From contig JBFWOB010000012.1 in assembly GCA_050250755.1 (NCBI GenBank), positions 1 through 64,000 of the forward strand: a stretch of 64,000 nt of DNA. The letters run 5' to 3'. The stretch is from Ga0077555 sp050250755 (GTDB lineage: Bacteria; Pseudomonadota; Alphaproteobacteria; Rhizobiales; Hyphomicrobiaceae). The notes below the pieces were generated by a model. That model saw nothing but the letters and a program-made list of their open reading frames with translations, was not told where the DNA came from and made no database searches. Position numbers and translations under genes: made by a program. Below, one piece after another: positions 52,945-61,496 of this stretch. Numbering within the stretch: position 1 is the stretch's first letter; every line of letters begins with the position of its first letter.

Positions 52945-54294
52945 ATGCGCGCGCCTTTGACATTTTCGTTGCTTCTCGCATACGGCGGGGTGGCCTGCCT
53001 TGCCCAGTGGTCAAGTGCGTTGGCCCGCGATGAGACTGCCCTGCGGGATATATCGCGAATCCTCCGTGTGGCGCAGACCCATCCCCAAGGCGCGCAAACG
53101 ACCCGCCCGCGGCACAACCTCAGCGAGGACAGTCAGACGCCGGTTGCGCCGGCGCGGGCCTCGAGCAGTACGGCGACACCTCTGGACGCAGGGTCGACGG
53201 TGCCCGCGCCTGCTTTGCCACCGGAGATGGCTGATTGCAAAGGCGCGGCGATCCAAGCCGCCGTCGCGGCCTGCACGCGCGTGATCGATGAACGGCGCGT
53301 CTCGCGCGATGTTCTCGTCACAGCCTACGCGAACCGCGCCGCGACCTACTTCCAGCGGGGAGACGATACTCGTGCCATCGCGGATCTGGATCAGGCGATC
53401 CGTCTTGATCCCCGCAATTACCAGGCGATCAGCCTTCGCGCCCAAGCCCGTGCCCGTCAGGGAGACTTTGTGCGGGCGATTGCCGACGTCACCAGCACAC
53501 TATCGCTCCGCCCAGACGAAGCCGCTGGCTTGCGCGCGCGTGGTTCTCTCCATCAGCGCAAGGGCGATACGGTTGCTGCTTTTGCAGACTTCGACGCGGC
53601 TCTTCGCGTCAATCCCGACGATGCAGAAACGCTTCAGCAGCGCGCGGCGCTCTATCTCGCGATGAACCGTCTCGATCAAGCCCGACGCGATGCCGACCGC
53701 AGTCTTGAGATTCGCGCGCAATCAGCGGCGTCACTGATGATGCGTGCCGAAATACGGTCGCGGCAGGGAGATCAAGCGGGTGCCCTTGTCGATCTCGACG
53801 CTGCCCTTCGGATCGAGCCAGGTAACGCGGATCTGCGCAAGCGTCGCGATGCGATCGGTGCGCCTACCCTGCAGCCGGTGGCAACGGCGGTCGACAATCC
53901 GCGAGCGAGGCTCGATCAGGCGATTGCGCGCGATCCGAACAACGCCGTGCTTCTGATGCAAAGAGCGCAATCAGCTTGGGCCGTTGGTGATATTCAGCGC
54001 ACCATACTGGATCTCAATGAAGTTATCCGGCGGCAGTCGCGAAACGGTGAGGCTTTCCGCATACGCGGTCTCGCCCACGCGCGCCGTGGCGACGCCGTGC
54101 GCACGATCAATGACCTGACGCAGGCCATCAATCTCGACGTCCGGGACGCCAACACATACCTTTTTCGCGCCGAAGCCTACGTGCGCCACAATGATCGCCG
54201 GAAAGCGATCGCAGATTATCGGCAGGTGCTGCGGATCGAGCCCGGGAACCGATTTGCTATCAATGGATTGCGGCGTTTTGGTCTCAACAAGTGA
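52945..54294 (+). CDS. Exported TPR-repeat protein
   Basis: A 449-residue protein with an N-terminal hydrophobic stretch (MRAPLTFSLLLAYGGVACLA) that looks like a signal peptide, a Pro/Ala/Thr linker, then about eight TPR-type helical repeats from near residue 100 to the end (e.g. RAATYFQRGDDTRAIADLDQ, RAEIRSRQGDQAGALVDLDA, GLAHARRGDAVRTINDLTQA). It is a likely periplasmic scaffold; no partner is evident. ATG 52945 is chosen over a farther upstream in-frame ATG at 52879. Confidence 0.8.
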   Translation: MRAPLTFSLLLAYGGVACLAQWSSALARDETALRDISRILRVAQTHPQGAQTTRPRHNLSEDSQTPVAPARASSSTATPLDAGSTVPAPALPPEMADCKGAAIQAAVAACTRVIDERRVSRDVLVTAYANRAATYFQRGDDTRAIADLDQAIRLDPRNYQAISLRAQARARQGDFVRAIADVTSTLSLRPDEAAGLRARGSLHQRKGDTVAAFADFDAALRVNPDDAETLQQRAALYLAMNRLDQARRDADRSLEIRAQSAASLMMRAEIRSRQGDQAGALVDLDAALRIEPGNADLRKRRDAIGAPTLQPVATAVDNPRARLDQAIARDPNNAVLLMQRAQSAWAVGDIQRTILDLNEVIRRQSRNGEAFRIRGLAHARRGDAVRTINDLTQAINLDVRDANTYLFRAEAYVRHNDRRKAIADYRQVLRIEPGNRFAINGLRRFGLNK

Positions 54295-54387
54295 GATCGG
54301 GCGTTATCGGGCCGACGAAAACTCAATTCATTACCGGGAAACGCTCTTAACAAGTCGTCCCGGACAACAATTGCGAGCAAAAAGCCC

Positions 54388-56010
54388 CTATATCTCCTTT
54401 GCTTGCTCGCGCAACACGAATTTCTGAATCTTACCGGTCGATGTTTTCGGGAGGGGGCCGAAGATGATGGTGCGCGGGCATTTGAACCGCGCCATGTTCG
54501 CGCGGCAGTAGGCTATGACGTCCTCGGCTGTCGTCGGCTTGGCATCCGGTTTGAGTGTGACGAAGGCGCAAGGGCTTTCACCCCACTTCTCATCGGGGCG
54601 CGCGACGACGGCGGCTTCCATGATCTCTGGGTGCCGATAGAGCACTTCTTCCACCTCGAGGGAGGAAATATTCTCGCCGCCCGAAATAATGATGTCCTTG
54701 GAGCGGTCTTTCACCTCGATGTAGCCGTCCTCGTGCCAGGCAGCGAGGTCGCCCGAATGATAGAAGCCCCCGGCAAAGGCTTCATGCGTGGCCGCCTCGT
54801 TCTTAAGGTAGCCCTTCATCAGCGTATTTCCGCGCAGCATGATCTCGCCGATCTCGTTTGCATTCCGCGCGACGGGGACGAGGGTTGCGGCGTCTGCCAC
54901 CATCATGTCCTCGATCATGGCGAGCGGGATGCCCTGGCGGGCCATCAGCGCATAGCGCTCTTTCACATCCATGCCGGCGTCCCATTCGGCGGCGTGGGCG
55001 CAATAGGTCGAGGGGCCATAGCTCTCTGTGGTGCCGTAGAGATGGAGCACCTCGAAGCCCATTGCCTCCATGCGCTCGATGACGATGGCGGGCGGTGCTG
55101 CGCCGCCGGTCGCCACCTTCGGGCGGACGCTGAGCTTCCTCTTCACCTCCGTCGGGGCATGGACCAGCATGTTGAGGACGATCGGCGCACCGCACATATG
55201 CGTGACACGCTCCTCGGCGCATAGGTCGAAAATGCGCTTTGGATCGACTTTGCGCAGGCAGACATGCGTGCCGCCGGCGGCTGTGACTGCCCAGGTGTAT
55301 GTCCAGCCGGAGCAGTGGAACATGGGCAAAGTCCAGAGATAGCGGCTCTCATGATCGAGCTTGAATGCCATCGCGTTGCCCATGGCGCCGAGGTAAGCGC
55401 CGCGGTGGCTGTAGACGGCGCCCTTCGGATTGCCCGTCGTGCCGGAGGTGTAGAGCAGGCAGATCGAATCCCATTCGTCGATCGGGCCTGGATATTTGAA
55501 GCTCGGATTGCCGGCCGAGATGAACGTCTCGTACTCGATGTTGCCAAGTTGGGGCGCATCGGCCGTCTCTGCGTCGGCGATATCGACGACGATTGGTGCT
55601 TTGGCCCCCATGCGCTCGAGCGCGGGACTTACCGTTGCGTGGAACTCGCGGTCGGCCAGAAGAAGGCGGGCTTCGCCATGTTCGAGACAGAAGGCAATCG
55701 CCGGGGCATCGAGACGGGTGTTGATCGGATTGAGGACGGCGCCGAGCATGGGGACGGCGTAGTGCGCCTCCAGCATGGCCGGGATATTGGCGGCGATGAT
55801 GGCGACGGTGTCGCCGCGGCGAATGCCAGCCTTGGCCAACGCATGGGCTAGCTGGCGGGCGCGGGCGAAGAATTCGGTATAGGTGATGCGGCGACTGCCA
55901 TGGACCACCGCGGTTCGGGCACCAAAGAACGTGGCGGCGCGTGCGAGATAGCTCACCGGAGAGAGAGGAACGTAGTTGGCGGCGGTCTTGGCGAGCTCGG
56001 GTCGGTCCAT
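54388..56010 (-). CDS. Acyl-CoA synthetase (AMP-binding, adenylate-forming)
   Basis: A 540-residue ANL-family ligase. The P-loop is LLYTSGTTGNPKGAVYSHRG (about 187-206), the adenine region LHLYGTTESYGP, the hinge GYIEVKDRSKDIIISGGENI, and the catalytic lysine lies in TSTGKIQKFVLREQA at the C terminus. It activates a carboxylic acid with ATP and CoA; the N terminus resembles DmdB/medium-chain-type ligases. It stands alone on the minus strand. Confidence 0.9.
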   Translation of the reverse strand: MDRPELAKTAANYVPLSPVSYLARAATFFGARTAVVHGSRRITYTEFFARARQLAHALAKAGIRRGDTVAIIAANIPAMLEAHYAVPMLGAVLNPINTRLDAPAIAFCLEHGEARLLLADREFHATVSPALERMGAKAPIVVDIADAETADAPQLGNIEYETFISAGNPSFKYPGPIDEWDSICLLYTSGTTGNPKGAVYSHRGAYLGAMGNAMAFKLDHESRYLWTLPMFHCSGWTYTWAVTAAGGTHVCLRKVDPKRIFDLCAEERVTHMCGAPIVLNMLVHAPTEVKRKLSVRPKVATGGAAPPAIVIERMEAMGFEVLHLYGTTESYGPSTYCAHAAEWDAGMDVKERYALMARQGIPLAMIEDMMVADAATLVPVARNANEIGEIMLRGNTLMKGYLKNEAATHEAFAGGFYHSGDLAAWHEDGYIEVKDRSKDIIISGGENISSLEVEEVLYRHPEIMEAAVVARPDEKWGESPCAFVTLKPDAKPTTAEDVIAYCRANMARFKCPRTIIFGPLPKTSTGKIQKFVLREQAKEI

Positions 56011-56249
56011 AGGGTCGGGTCCTCAGTGCCGTGTGGCATGCTGATTTGCTTCTGTTCTGCGAATAACATGCGGCGCAATCAGGCGCCAAGGGAAGGGCTT
56101 GTTCCGATTCATTACGCAAATCTGGGCGTTTGCCTCGCCGCATGTTGGCTGGCGAAGGCTGCCCATGGTTTGAAATCAGGTCGAACAACCTCTCCGGCGC
56201 CAGCGATCATCCCACACTTGGGATAGTCTCGCACGATGGCGAATCGCCA

Positions 56250-57533
56250 ATGTGGGGCTTCATGGGGGCGGTGCTGCAAGGTCTGATCGGCTTGATCGGT
56301 ATACCACTGACGGCCTATCTGCTGGCCTCACGCGGCTCGCGGATGGCGGCCAAGGATGCCGGTAAGGCTGTGTTGGTTGGTATTGGCTTGCAGGTGGCGA
56401 TTGCGCTGCTTCTCCTGAAGCTGCCGGCATCGCGGATCGTGTTCGAGGGGGCTGCAGCCGTGGTTGCAGCTTTGCAGCGAGCAACCGAGACCGGGATGCA
56501 GCTTGTGTTCGGCTATCTTGCCGGCGGTCCGACGCCATTCGAGATGACGCAGCCGCAATCCCTGTATCTACTGGCGTTTCGCGGGCTCCCGCTCATCCTG
56601 ATGATGAGCGTGTTGACGCGACTGCTCTATCATTGGGGCGTTCTGCAACGGGTCGTTGCTGTGTTCTCGGCTGTGTTCCAAAGGGCGTTTGGGATCGGTG
56701 GAGCGCTCGGGACGGCGGCGTCGGCAAATATCTTCGTCGGCATGGTGGAAGCGCCACTTCTGGTTCGGCCTTACCTTTCCGGTATGGGACGCGGGGCGCT
56801 GTTCGCGACCATGGCGGTCGGGATGGCAACGATCGCCGGTACGGTCATGGCGCTTTATGCGTCGATCCTGGAGCCGACTGTGCCTGGGGCGGCGGGGCAT
56901 GTGCTTGCGGCATCGCTGATGAACGCGCCGGCCGCGCTGTTGCTTTCACGGCTCGTCATACCTGAGGGCTTCACAGGAGGGCCGGATGCCGTTGTCACCA
57001 GGTCGGACGACGGGGCGCAATCGAGCATGGATGCCATCGTAATCGGGGCGATGGACGGGGTGCGGCTACTGGTGGCGGTAACGGCGATGCTGATCGTGGC
57101 GACGGCCCTGGTTGCACTAGCCAACGGCGTGCTCGGTGCGGCGACGGCCCCATTCGGCGTCACGCTTACGATCGAGCGGGTGCTCGGTTGGCTTGCCGCG
57201 CCGGTTGCATTCGCCATTGGGATTCCGTGGAGCGAAGCCGTCACCGCGGGGGCATTGATTGCGAAGAAGGTCGTGCTGAACGAGTTTCTCGCCTATCTCG
57301 ATCTTGCCCAATTGCCGCCCGACGCATTGTCGGCGCACTCGAGGCTGATCTTGACCTACGCGCTTTGTGGCTTTGCCAACCTTGGTTCGCTGGGGATCAT
57401 GGTCGGGGGGCTGACGGCTATGGCACCGGAGCGGCGCAGCGAAATCGTGCGCTTGGGTCCGTTAGCCGTGCTCGTCGGGTTGATGGCGACGCTGCTATCG
57501 GGCGCTGTGATCGGGATCATAGCGGGGCTGTAA
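56250..57533 (+). CDS. Concentrative nucleoside transporter (NupC-like)
   Basis: A 427-residue inner-membrane symporter with about nine helices. Family motifs are LPLILMMSVLTRLLYHWGVL, GTAASANIFVGMVEAPLLVR (the helical hairpin contacting nucleoside), ALFATMAVGMATIAGTVMAL, KKVVLNEFLAYLDLA, and LTYALCGFANLGSLGIMVGG near the C terminus. It takes up nucleosides with H+ or Na+. The start at 56250 is preferred; the open frame extends to 56130, and no clear ribosome site decides it. Confidence 0.88.
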   Translation: MWGFMGAVLQGLIGLIGIPLTAYLLASRGSRMAAKDAGKAVLVGIGLQVAIALLLLKLPASRIVFEGAAAVVAALQRATETGMQLVFGYLAGGPTPFEMTQPQSLYLLAFRGLPLILMMSVLTRLLYHWGVLQRVVAVFSAVFQRAFGIGGALGTAASANIFVGMVEAPLLVRPYLSGMGRGALFATMAVGMATIAGTVMALYASILEPTVPGAAGHVLAASLMNAPAALLLSRLVIPEGFTGGPDAVVTRSDDGAQSSMDAIVIGAMDGVRLLVAVTAMLIVATALVALANGVLGAATAPFGVTLTIERVLGWLAAPVAFAIGIPWSEAVTAGALIAKKVVLNEFLAYLDLAQLPPDALSAHSRLILTYALCGFANLGSLGIMVGGLTAMAPERRSEIVRLGPLAVLVGLMATLLSGAVIGIIAGL

Positions 57534-57659
57534 AGGCTGATGTCGCTTCTCGCCTTCGCTGGCGGCAAAAAGGTTCATGGCCAGATCGTCATGCTGGCGG
57601 GCGCCGGGGCGTGATAACAGAGGGTCGATCTCAAGCGCGGCCAAGAACAGAGGCGTCAT

Positions 57660-58532
57660 ATGGAGGGCTGGATGGGGGTGCTCGCCAACCTCGCGGGGAT
57701 GAGCGTCGCGCTTTATGCCTTGGTCGTAGGTGCGGCTTGGCTTGGTCAGCGCCATCTGATGTACGTGCCGGATGCCACACGGGTCGCGCCGGCTGCTGCC
57801 GGTCTTACGGGTGTTGATGAGCAGGTGTTGAGGACTCCCGACGGCGCGCAAGTGATCGTCTGGCGTGCGTTAGCCAAGGCGGGACATCCGACTATTCTCT
57901 ATCTCCATGGAAACGCGGGCAATCTCGCGGGGCGGGCCGATCGATTTCAGCGCTATCAGCGCCAGGGTTTCGGCTTGATGATGCTGAGCTGGCGAGGTTA
58001 CAGCGGCAGTTCGGGGCATCCGACCGAGGTCAATAATGTTGCGGATGCGGGGCTCGTATACGACGCACTCGTGGCATCGGGTGTGCGGGCAGAGGACATT
58101 GTAGTGTATGGCGAGTCTCTCGGTTCGGGCGTTGCCATACAACTCGCTGGATCCCGGCGTGTGGGCGCGCTCGTGCTGGATGCGCCGTATACGTCGATCA
58201 TTGATGTGGCGCTGCTGAGCTACCCCTATCTCCCTGTTCGACCATTATTGATCGATCGGTACGAAAGCGACAGACATATCGCGAAGGTGACGGCGCCAGT
58301 GCTGATTCTGCACGGTGAGCGGGATGCGATCATCCCGGTGCGGATGGGGCGGGCACTCTATGATCTGGTGCAGGGCGAAAAGAAGCTGGCTTTGTTCCCG
58401 GACGGTGGGCACGTGGATCTCGACAGCTATGGTGCGGTCGAACTGGTGACGCGGTGGATCGGCCACGTTCTTGGCAAGGGGGCGGCGAGGACGGTGGGGC
58501 GTTCCGATACGAGCAGCCCGCCACCCCGCTGA
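57660..58532 (+). CDS. Membrane-anchored alpha/beta hydrolase
   Basis: A 290-residue hydrolase with a membrane helix at the N terminus (LANLAGMSVALYALVVGAAW). The hydrolase core shows YLHGNAGNLAGR, SWRGYSGSSGHPTE, the nucleophile elbow GESLGSG, the acid in LHGERDAIIP, and the base in FPDGGHVDLD. This is the ABHD17/YfhR-like group, with thioesterase or lipase members. ATG 57660 follows AGAGGCG. The terminator behind it serves rpsU, on the opposite strand. Confidence 0.85.
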   Translation: MEGWMGVLANLAGMSVALYALVVGAAWLGQRHLMYVPDATRVAPAAAGLTGVDEQVLRTPDGAQVIVWRALAKAGHPTILYLHGNAGNLAGRADRFQRYQRQGFGLMMLSWRGYSGSSGHPTEVNNVADAGLVYDALVASGVRAEDIVVYGESLGSGVAIQLAGSRRVGALVLDAPYTSIIDVALLSYPYLPVRPLLIDRYESDRHIAKVTAPVLILHGERDAIIPVRMGRALYDLVQGEKKLALFPDGGHVDLDSYGAVELVTRWIGHVLGKGAARTVGRSDTSSPPPR

Positions 58533-58574
58533 TCCGGTCGATTTCCTGGAAGGGGCCCCCAAAGCCAAAGCAAA

Positions 58575-58595
58575 AGCCCGGCACGAGGCCGGGCT
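58575..58595 (-). terminator. Terminator of rpsU
   Basis: AGCCCGGC (58575-58582) pairs with GCCGGGCT (58588-58595) around a 5-base loop. Read leftward, the stem is followed by TTTTGCTTTGG. It lies 25 bases past the rpsU stop. Confidence 0.8.
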
Positions 58596-58620
58596 CAGGA
58601 TTTTCAATGGCAGAAGAAGC

Positions 58621-58893
58621 TTAGGAAGAGCGGTTTGCGCCGCCACCGAAGCCTGCGCCCGGTGCGGGCGTCTTAGCGGGCTTGCCGGGGAGCAGTCCCT
58701 CACGCTGGGCGCGCTTACGGGCCAGCTTGCGTGCGCGGCGCACGGCCTCCGCCTTCTCGCGCACGCGGCGCTCGGAGGGCTTCTCGTAATAGTTCCGGAG
58801 CTTCATCTCACGGAAAATGCCCTCGCGCTGCATCTTCTTCTTGAGCGCTTTCAGGGCCTGATCGACGTTGTTGTCTCGAACGAGTACTTGCAA
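58621..58893 (-). CDS. rpsU: Ribosomal protein S21, TTG start
   Basis: A 90-residue S21: QVLVRDNNVDQALKALKKKM, FREMKLRNYYEKPSERRVRE and KAEAVRRARKLARKRAQREG match the family end to end, with a short Gly/Ala/Pro tail. The start is TTG 58893, preceded by GAGGAAGG at a good distance, and the residue order starts exactly as in other S21 proteins. No ATG or GTG lies at that point. Farther upstream ATGs add non-conserved residues. It lies alone on the minus strand. Confidence 0.92.
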   Translation of the reverse strand: MQVLVRDNNVDQALKALKKKMQREGIFREMKLRNYYEKPSERRVREKAEAVRRARKLARKRAQREGLLPGKPAKTPAPGAGFGGGANRSS

Positions 58894-59212
58894 GCGGCTG
58901 CCTTCCTCATCGTGAGGCCAAGTGCAATTGGCCGTTCCTGTTGTGTCTTGATCGCTGGTCTTCGCTAGATAATGCAAAGCGCAAATCGCCGGCAAAGCCG
59001 GTAGCGTAGACCCATCTGTGCGTACGTGTAGCAAAGTGCGGTCAAAGTGTCCACCGTCCTTGCAGCAGGGCGTAAGCAACTGCCGAGGGGCGCGACTGCC
59101 TCTCGAGGTTGATCGTGCTTCGGTGAAAGGTTCAAATTATCCTATCAAAATATTGATATTAAAATATTTTTTTCTGATCCGTTTGTCCGATGACGCTTGG
59201 TTCAAACAGTGC
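58894..59212. other. rpsU leader and AT-rich gap to the small secreted protein gene
   Basis: Close to rpsU, GGCCAA (58916-58921) and TTGGCC (58928-58933) form a perfect 6-bp hairpin within the leader, 23 bases before the TTG. An AT-rich tract (59140-59175) may carry the end of the upstream gene or a promoter. No gene is evident here. Confidence 0.5.
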
Positions 59213-59512
59213 TCAGCGCTCCACGCGGCAGGGCGTCGCCGATGCCGTGCAGGCGATACGCTTGCCGGCTTTGTGGCAGGCGTATCCCGCATTCTGCGCT
59301 CTCAGCCAAGCGGCGTAGTCTTTGCCCAGCCGCTTACTGCCGCGAACTTTCTTGATCCAAGCCGACCGGGCACGGCTCTTTGCCGTTGCCTCCATGAGAC
59401 CATAGCCGCCGTTGGCGCGAACCGGCTTGGAATGGCATTCCTCGGCCCGCGCCGCGGTTATGCCTAGCGCGCAAAGCATGAGTAAGACGAATGCGACCGT
59501 CCGCAAACGCAT
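59213..59512 (-). CDS. Small exported protein with cysteines
   Basis: A 99-residue protein with a clear signal peptide (MRLRTVAFVLLMLCALGITA, cleavage after ARA). The mature part of about 75 residues carries four Cys (EECHSKP, YACHKAGKRIACTASATPC), enough for two disulfides in the periplasm, and is strongly basic. I recognise no family; it resembles small Hyphomicrobiales secreted proteins of unknown role. Confidence 0.65.
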   Translation of the reverse strand: MRLRTVAFVLLMLCALGITAARAEECHSKPVRANGGYGLMEATAKSRARSAWIKKVRGSKRLGKDYAAWLRAQNAGYACHKAGKRIACTASATPCRVER

Positions 59513-59606
59513 GGCGCTATCTCCCCGACGATAAGACGCTCATCGATGCGAGGTCGATCGAACGCACGACCACGACACGATCAAGGCGTGCGCGCCATCG
59601 CCGACG

Positions 59607-60416
59607 TCAGCGCGCCATCAACAACGGCAATGTGCTGTGCGCGAGCAGATGACTGGTCGCCCCGCCGAAAATCATCTGACGCAACCGGCTTTGAGTATAT
59701 GCGCCCTTGATGATCAGATCGGCTCCGAGCTTCTGCGCTTCGTTGAGTAGCACTTCGCCTGTCTTGCGGCCCTCATTGCCAACGCTGATCTCGCGCGCGT
59801 TGATGCCGTTCGCGGCGAGCCAGTTTTGGGCCTCCTGGGCGGATGGTCCGGCGACGGTCAGGCCCTCGATGGTGAGGATGGTAACGGTTTTGGCTTGCTT
59901 CAGGATCGGCATGGCCGCTGCGGTTGCATGGGCCTGTTCGGTGCTGCAATTCCAGGAGACGACAACGTTCTCGCCCATAGTGGTGGGAGGTGTCGGAGGT
60001 GCGACAAGAATCGGTTGTCCGCTTTCGAAGAGCGCGCTTTCGAGCGTCGTCATGCGAGGGCCACGACCGTTGGACGCGGGCCGGCCAATGATCGTCGCAT
60101 CAAACACACGAGCGAGGCTGCCAAGTTCGGCGTCGTCGATTGAAGGCCCAGCACGCCAGCGATAGCGAAATACGGTCGAACTCTTGAAATTGTTCTCGAA
60201 GCGAGAGCGAACCTTGCTCACGAACTCGGCATCATTCCAGTCTGCGGGAGGAAATGTGACCGCGACGATCGGATCAGGAGCGACGATCTCAACGTGAACG
60301 GGCCGCAGGGCCACGCCCTCCGCGACCGATTCGAAGCGCTGCGCAAGAAGCGCGGTGCATGCCATCACGGACGGCATAGCGTCACTCTGGTCTACGGGTA
60401 CCAGGATGGACTTCAT
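59607..60416 (-). CDS. Universal stress protein family
   Basis: A 269-residue tandem USP protein: the first domain opens KSILVPVDQSDAMPSVMACT and the second begins near NVVVSWNCSTEQAHATAAAM, ending with the ATP-binding region GADLIIKGAYTQSRLRQMIF and GGATSHLLAHSTLPLLMAR (G-x2-G-x9-G-S/T type). Such proteins help survival under starvation or low oxygen. ATG 60416 follows GGGGAG; the frame to 60476 is dispensable. Confidence 0.88.
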   Translation of the reverse strand: MKSILVPVDQSDAMPSVMACTALLAQRFESVAEGVALRPVHVEIVAPDPIVAVTFPPADWNDAEFVSKVRSRFENNFKSSTVFRYRWRAGPSIDDAELGSLARVFDATIIGRPASNGRGPRMTTLESALFESGQPILVAPPTPPTTMGENVVVSWNCSTEQAHATAAAMPILKQAKTVTILTIEGLTVAGPSAQEAQNWLAANGINAREISVGNEGRKTGEVLLNEAQKLGADLIIKGAYTQSRLRQMIFGGATSHLLAHSTLPLLMAR

Positions 60417-60558
60417 AACGGTCTCCCCTTGTCTCGTCTCGACGGGATGCTTTCGTGGCCGTTTCCGGCTTGTCAAGCTAGCATGGTTCGGGGCGCCAGC
60501 CGAAGCATTCTCGATTCTCTACTGTCCGAAGAGTTTCTGACGTCGGCTCAAAAGAAAC

Positions 60559-61371
60559 TCAAAAGCGCGTCGTTAAGCCAATGGACGCGTAGCCGCTCTC
60601 AATACCGTTGAGATTGCCGTCCAAGCCGCCAGAGACTGAAATCTCGGCACCTTGCCAGTCGTATCGGACAAATGCGCCTGCCCGACCGCCATCGTAATCG
60701 AGATTGCCGAATGCGGCGGCTTCGAGGCCTGCCGACCATCCACCGCCGAGGAATTGGCCAAGCCGCACGCGGCCGCTGTACGTCTCGAATGGCTGGCTCC
60801 AATTAGCATCGAGCTGGAAGAATCCCCAATCGGCCAGGCGGGTCCATGTCTCGATTACCACCTTGGCGCCAGTCTTTTGACCTTGGACGGCATTGTTATC
60901 ATCGATGTCGAGATAAGATTCCGGGCGGGACGAAAGACGATGATCCTCGACTGCGACTCCGGCATAAACTTTGAGCGTGGTGGATCCGATTGCCCACTGG
61001 TATCCAAAAAGAGCATTGATCGAGGTTTGCTCGCCGAGGAAATCGGATCGGAGCTTGCCAGGGCCGGCCGGGTCCGCATCGAATCGGGCGTAGCGATAGT
61101 CGCCATACCCGCCTTGGACGCGAAGCCGGTACCCGTTCTCGCGAATATCGCCGTAGAGCGCGGTCGTCAGCGCACCATAGGTTGACCATGACTGGGCGGC
61201 CGCATCGGCACCTGCCGAGAATTCGAACATTTGACGGGCGGATGCGGGTGCAGACGCCTCCATCGGTAGGCTTTGCGCGTCGGCACGTGTCGTGGCGATG
61301 GCGACGCAAAAGAATGCGAGCAATGCTGCTCGCGCGAATAACGCGGATACAAGCCGTGACACTACATACAC
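60559..61371 (-). CDS. Cellulose biosynthesis protein BcsS family
   Basis: A 270-residue outer-membrane beta-barrel-like protein with a signal peptide (LLAFFCVAIATTRADAQS). The repeated aromatic/Gly strands (FEFSAGADAAAQSWSTYGA, YGDYRYARFDADPAGPGKLR, SINALFGYQWAIGSTTLKVY, WSAGLEAAAFGNLDYDGGRA) match BcsS, associated with cellulose gene clusters in Hyphomicrobiales. No bcsA, bcsB or bcsC is in the window, so this copy is an orphan or a paralogue. Confidence 0.75.
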   Translation of the reverse strand: MYVVSRLVSALFARAALLAFFCVAIATTRADAQSLPMEASAPASARQMFEFSAGADAAAQSWSTYGALTTALYGDIRENGYRLRVQGGYGDYRYARFDADPAGPGKLRSDFLGEQTSINALFGYQWAIGSTTLKVYAGVAVEDHRLSSRPESYLDIDDNNAVQGQKTGAKVVIETWTRLADWGFFQLDANWSQPFETYSGRVRLGQFLGGGWSAGLEAAAFGNLDYDGGRAGAFVRYDWQGAEISVSGGLDGNLNGIESGYASIGLTTRF

Positions 61372-61496
61372 CCGAGACGCTACGCCGAGCCTCGGACCCC
61401 GAACTTAGGTCCCCGACGAGCATTATTGGGCGCGATCAAGGTATCATCAAACAACTACGGATTGTATTTTCGAGCGCTTCGCTTGGTGCGTCCAAC

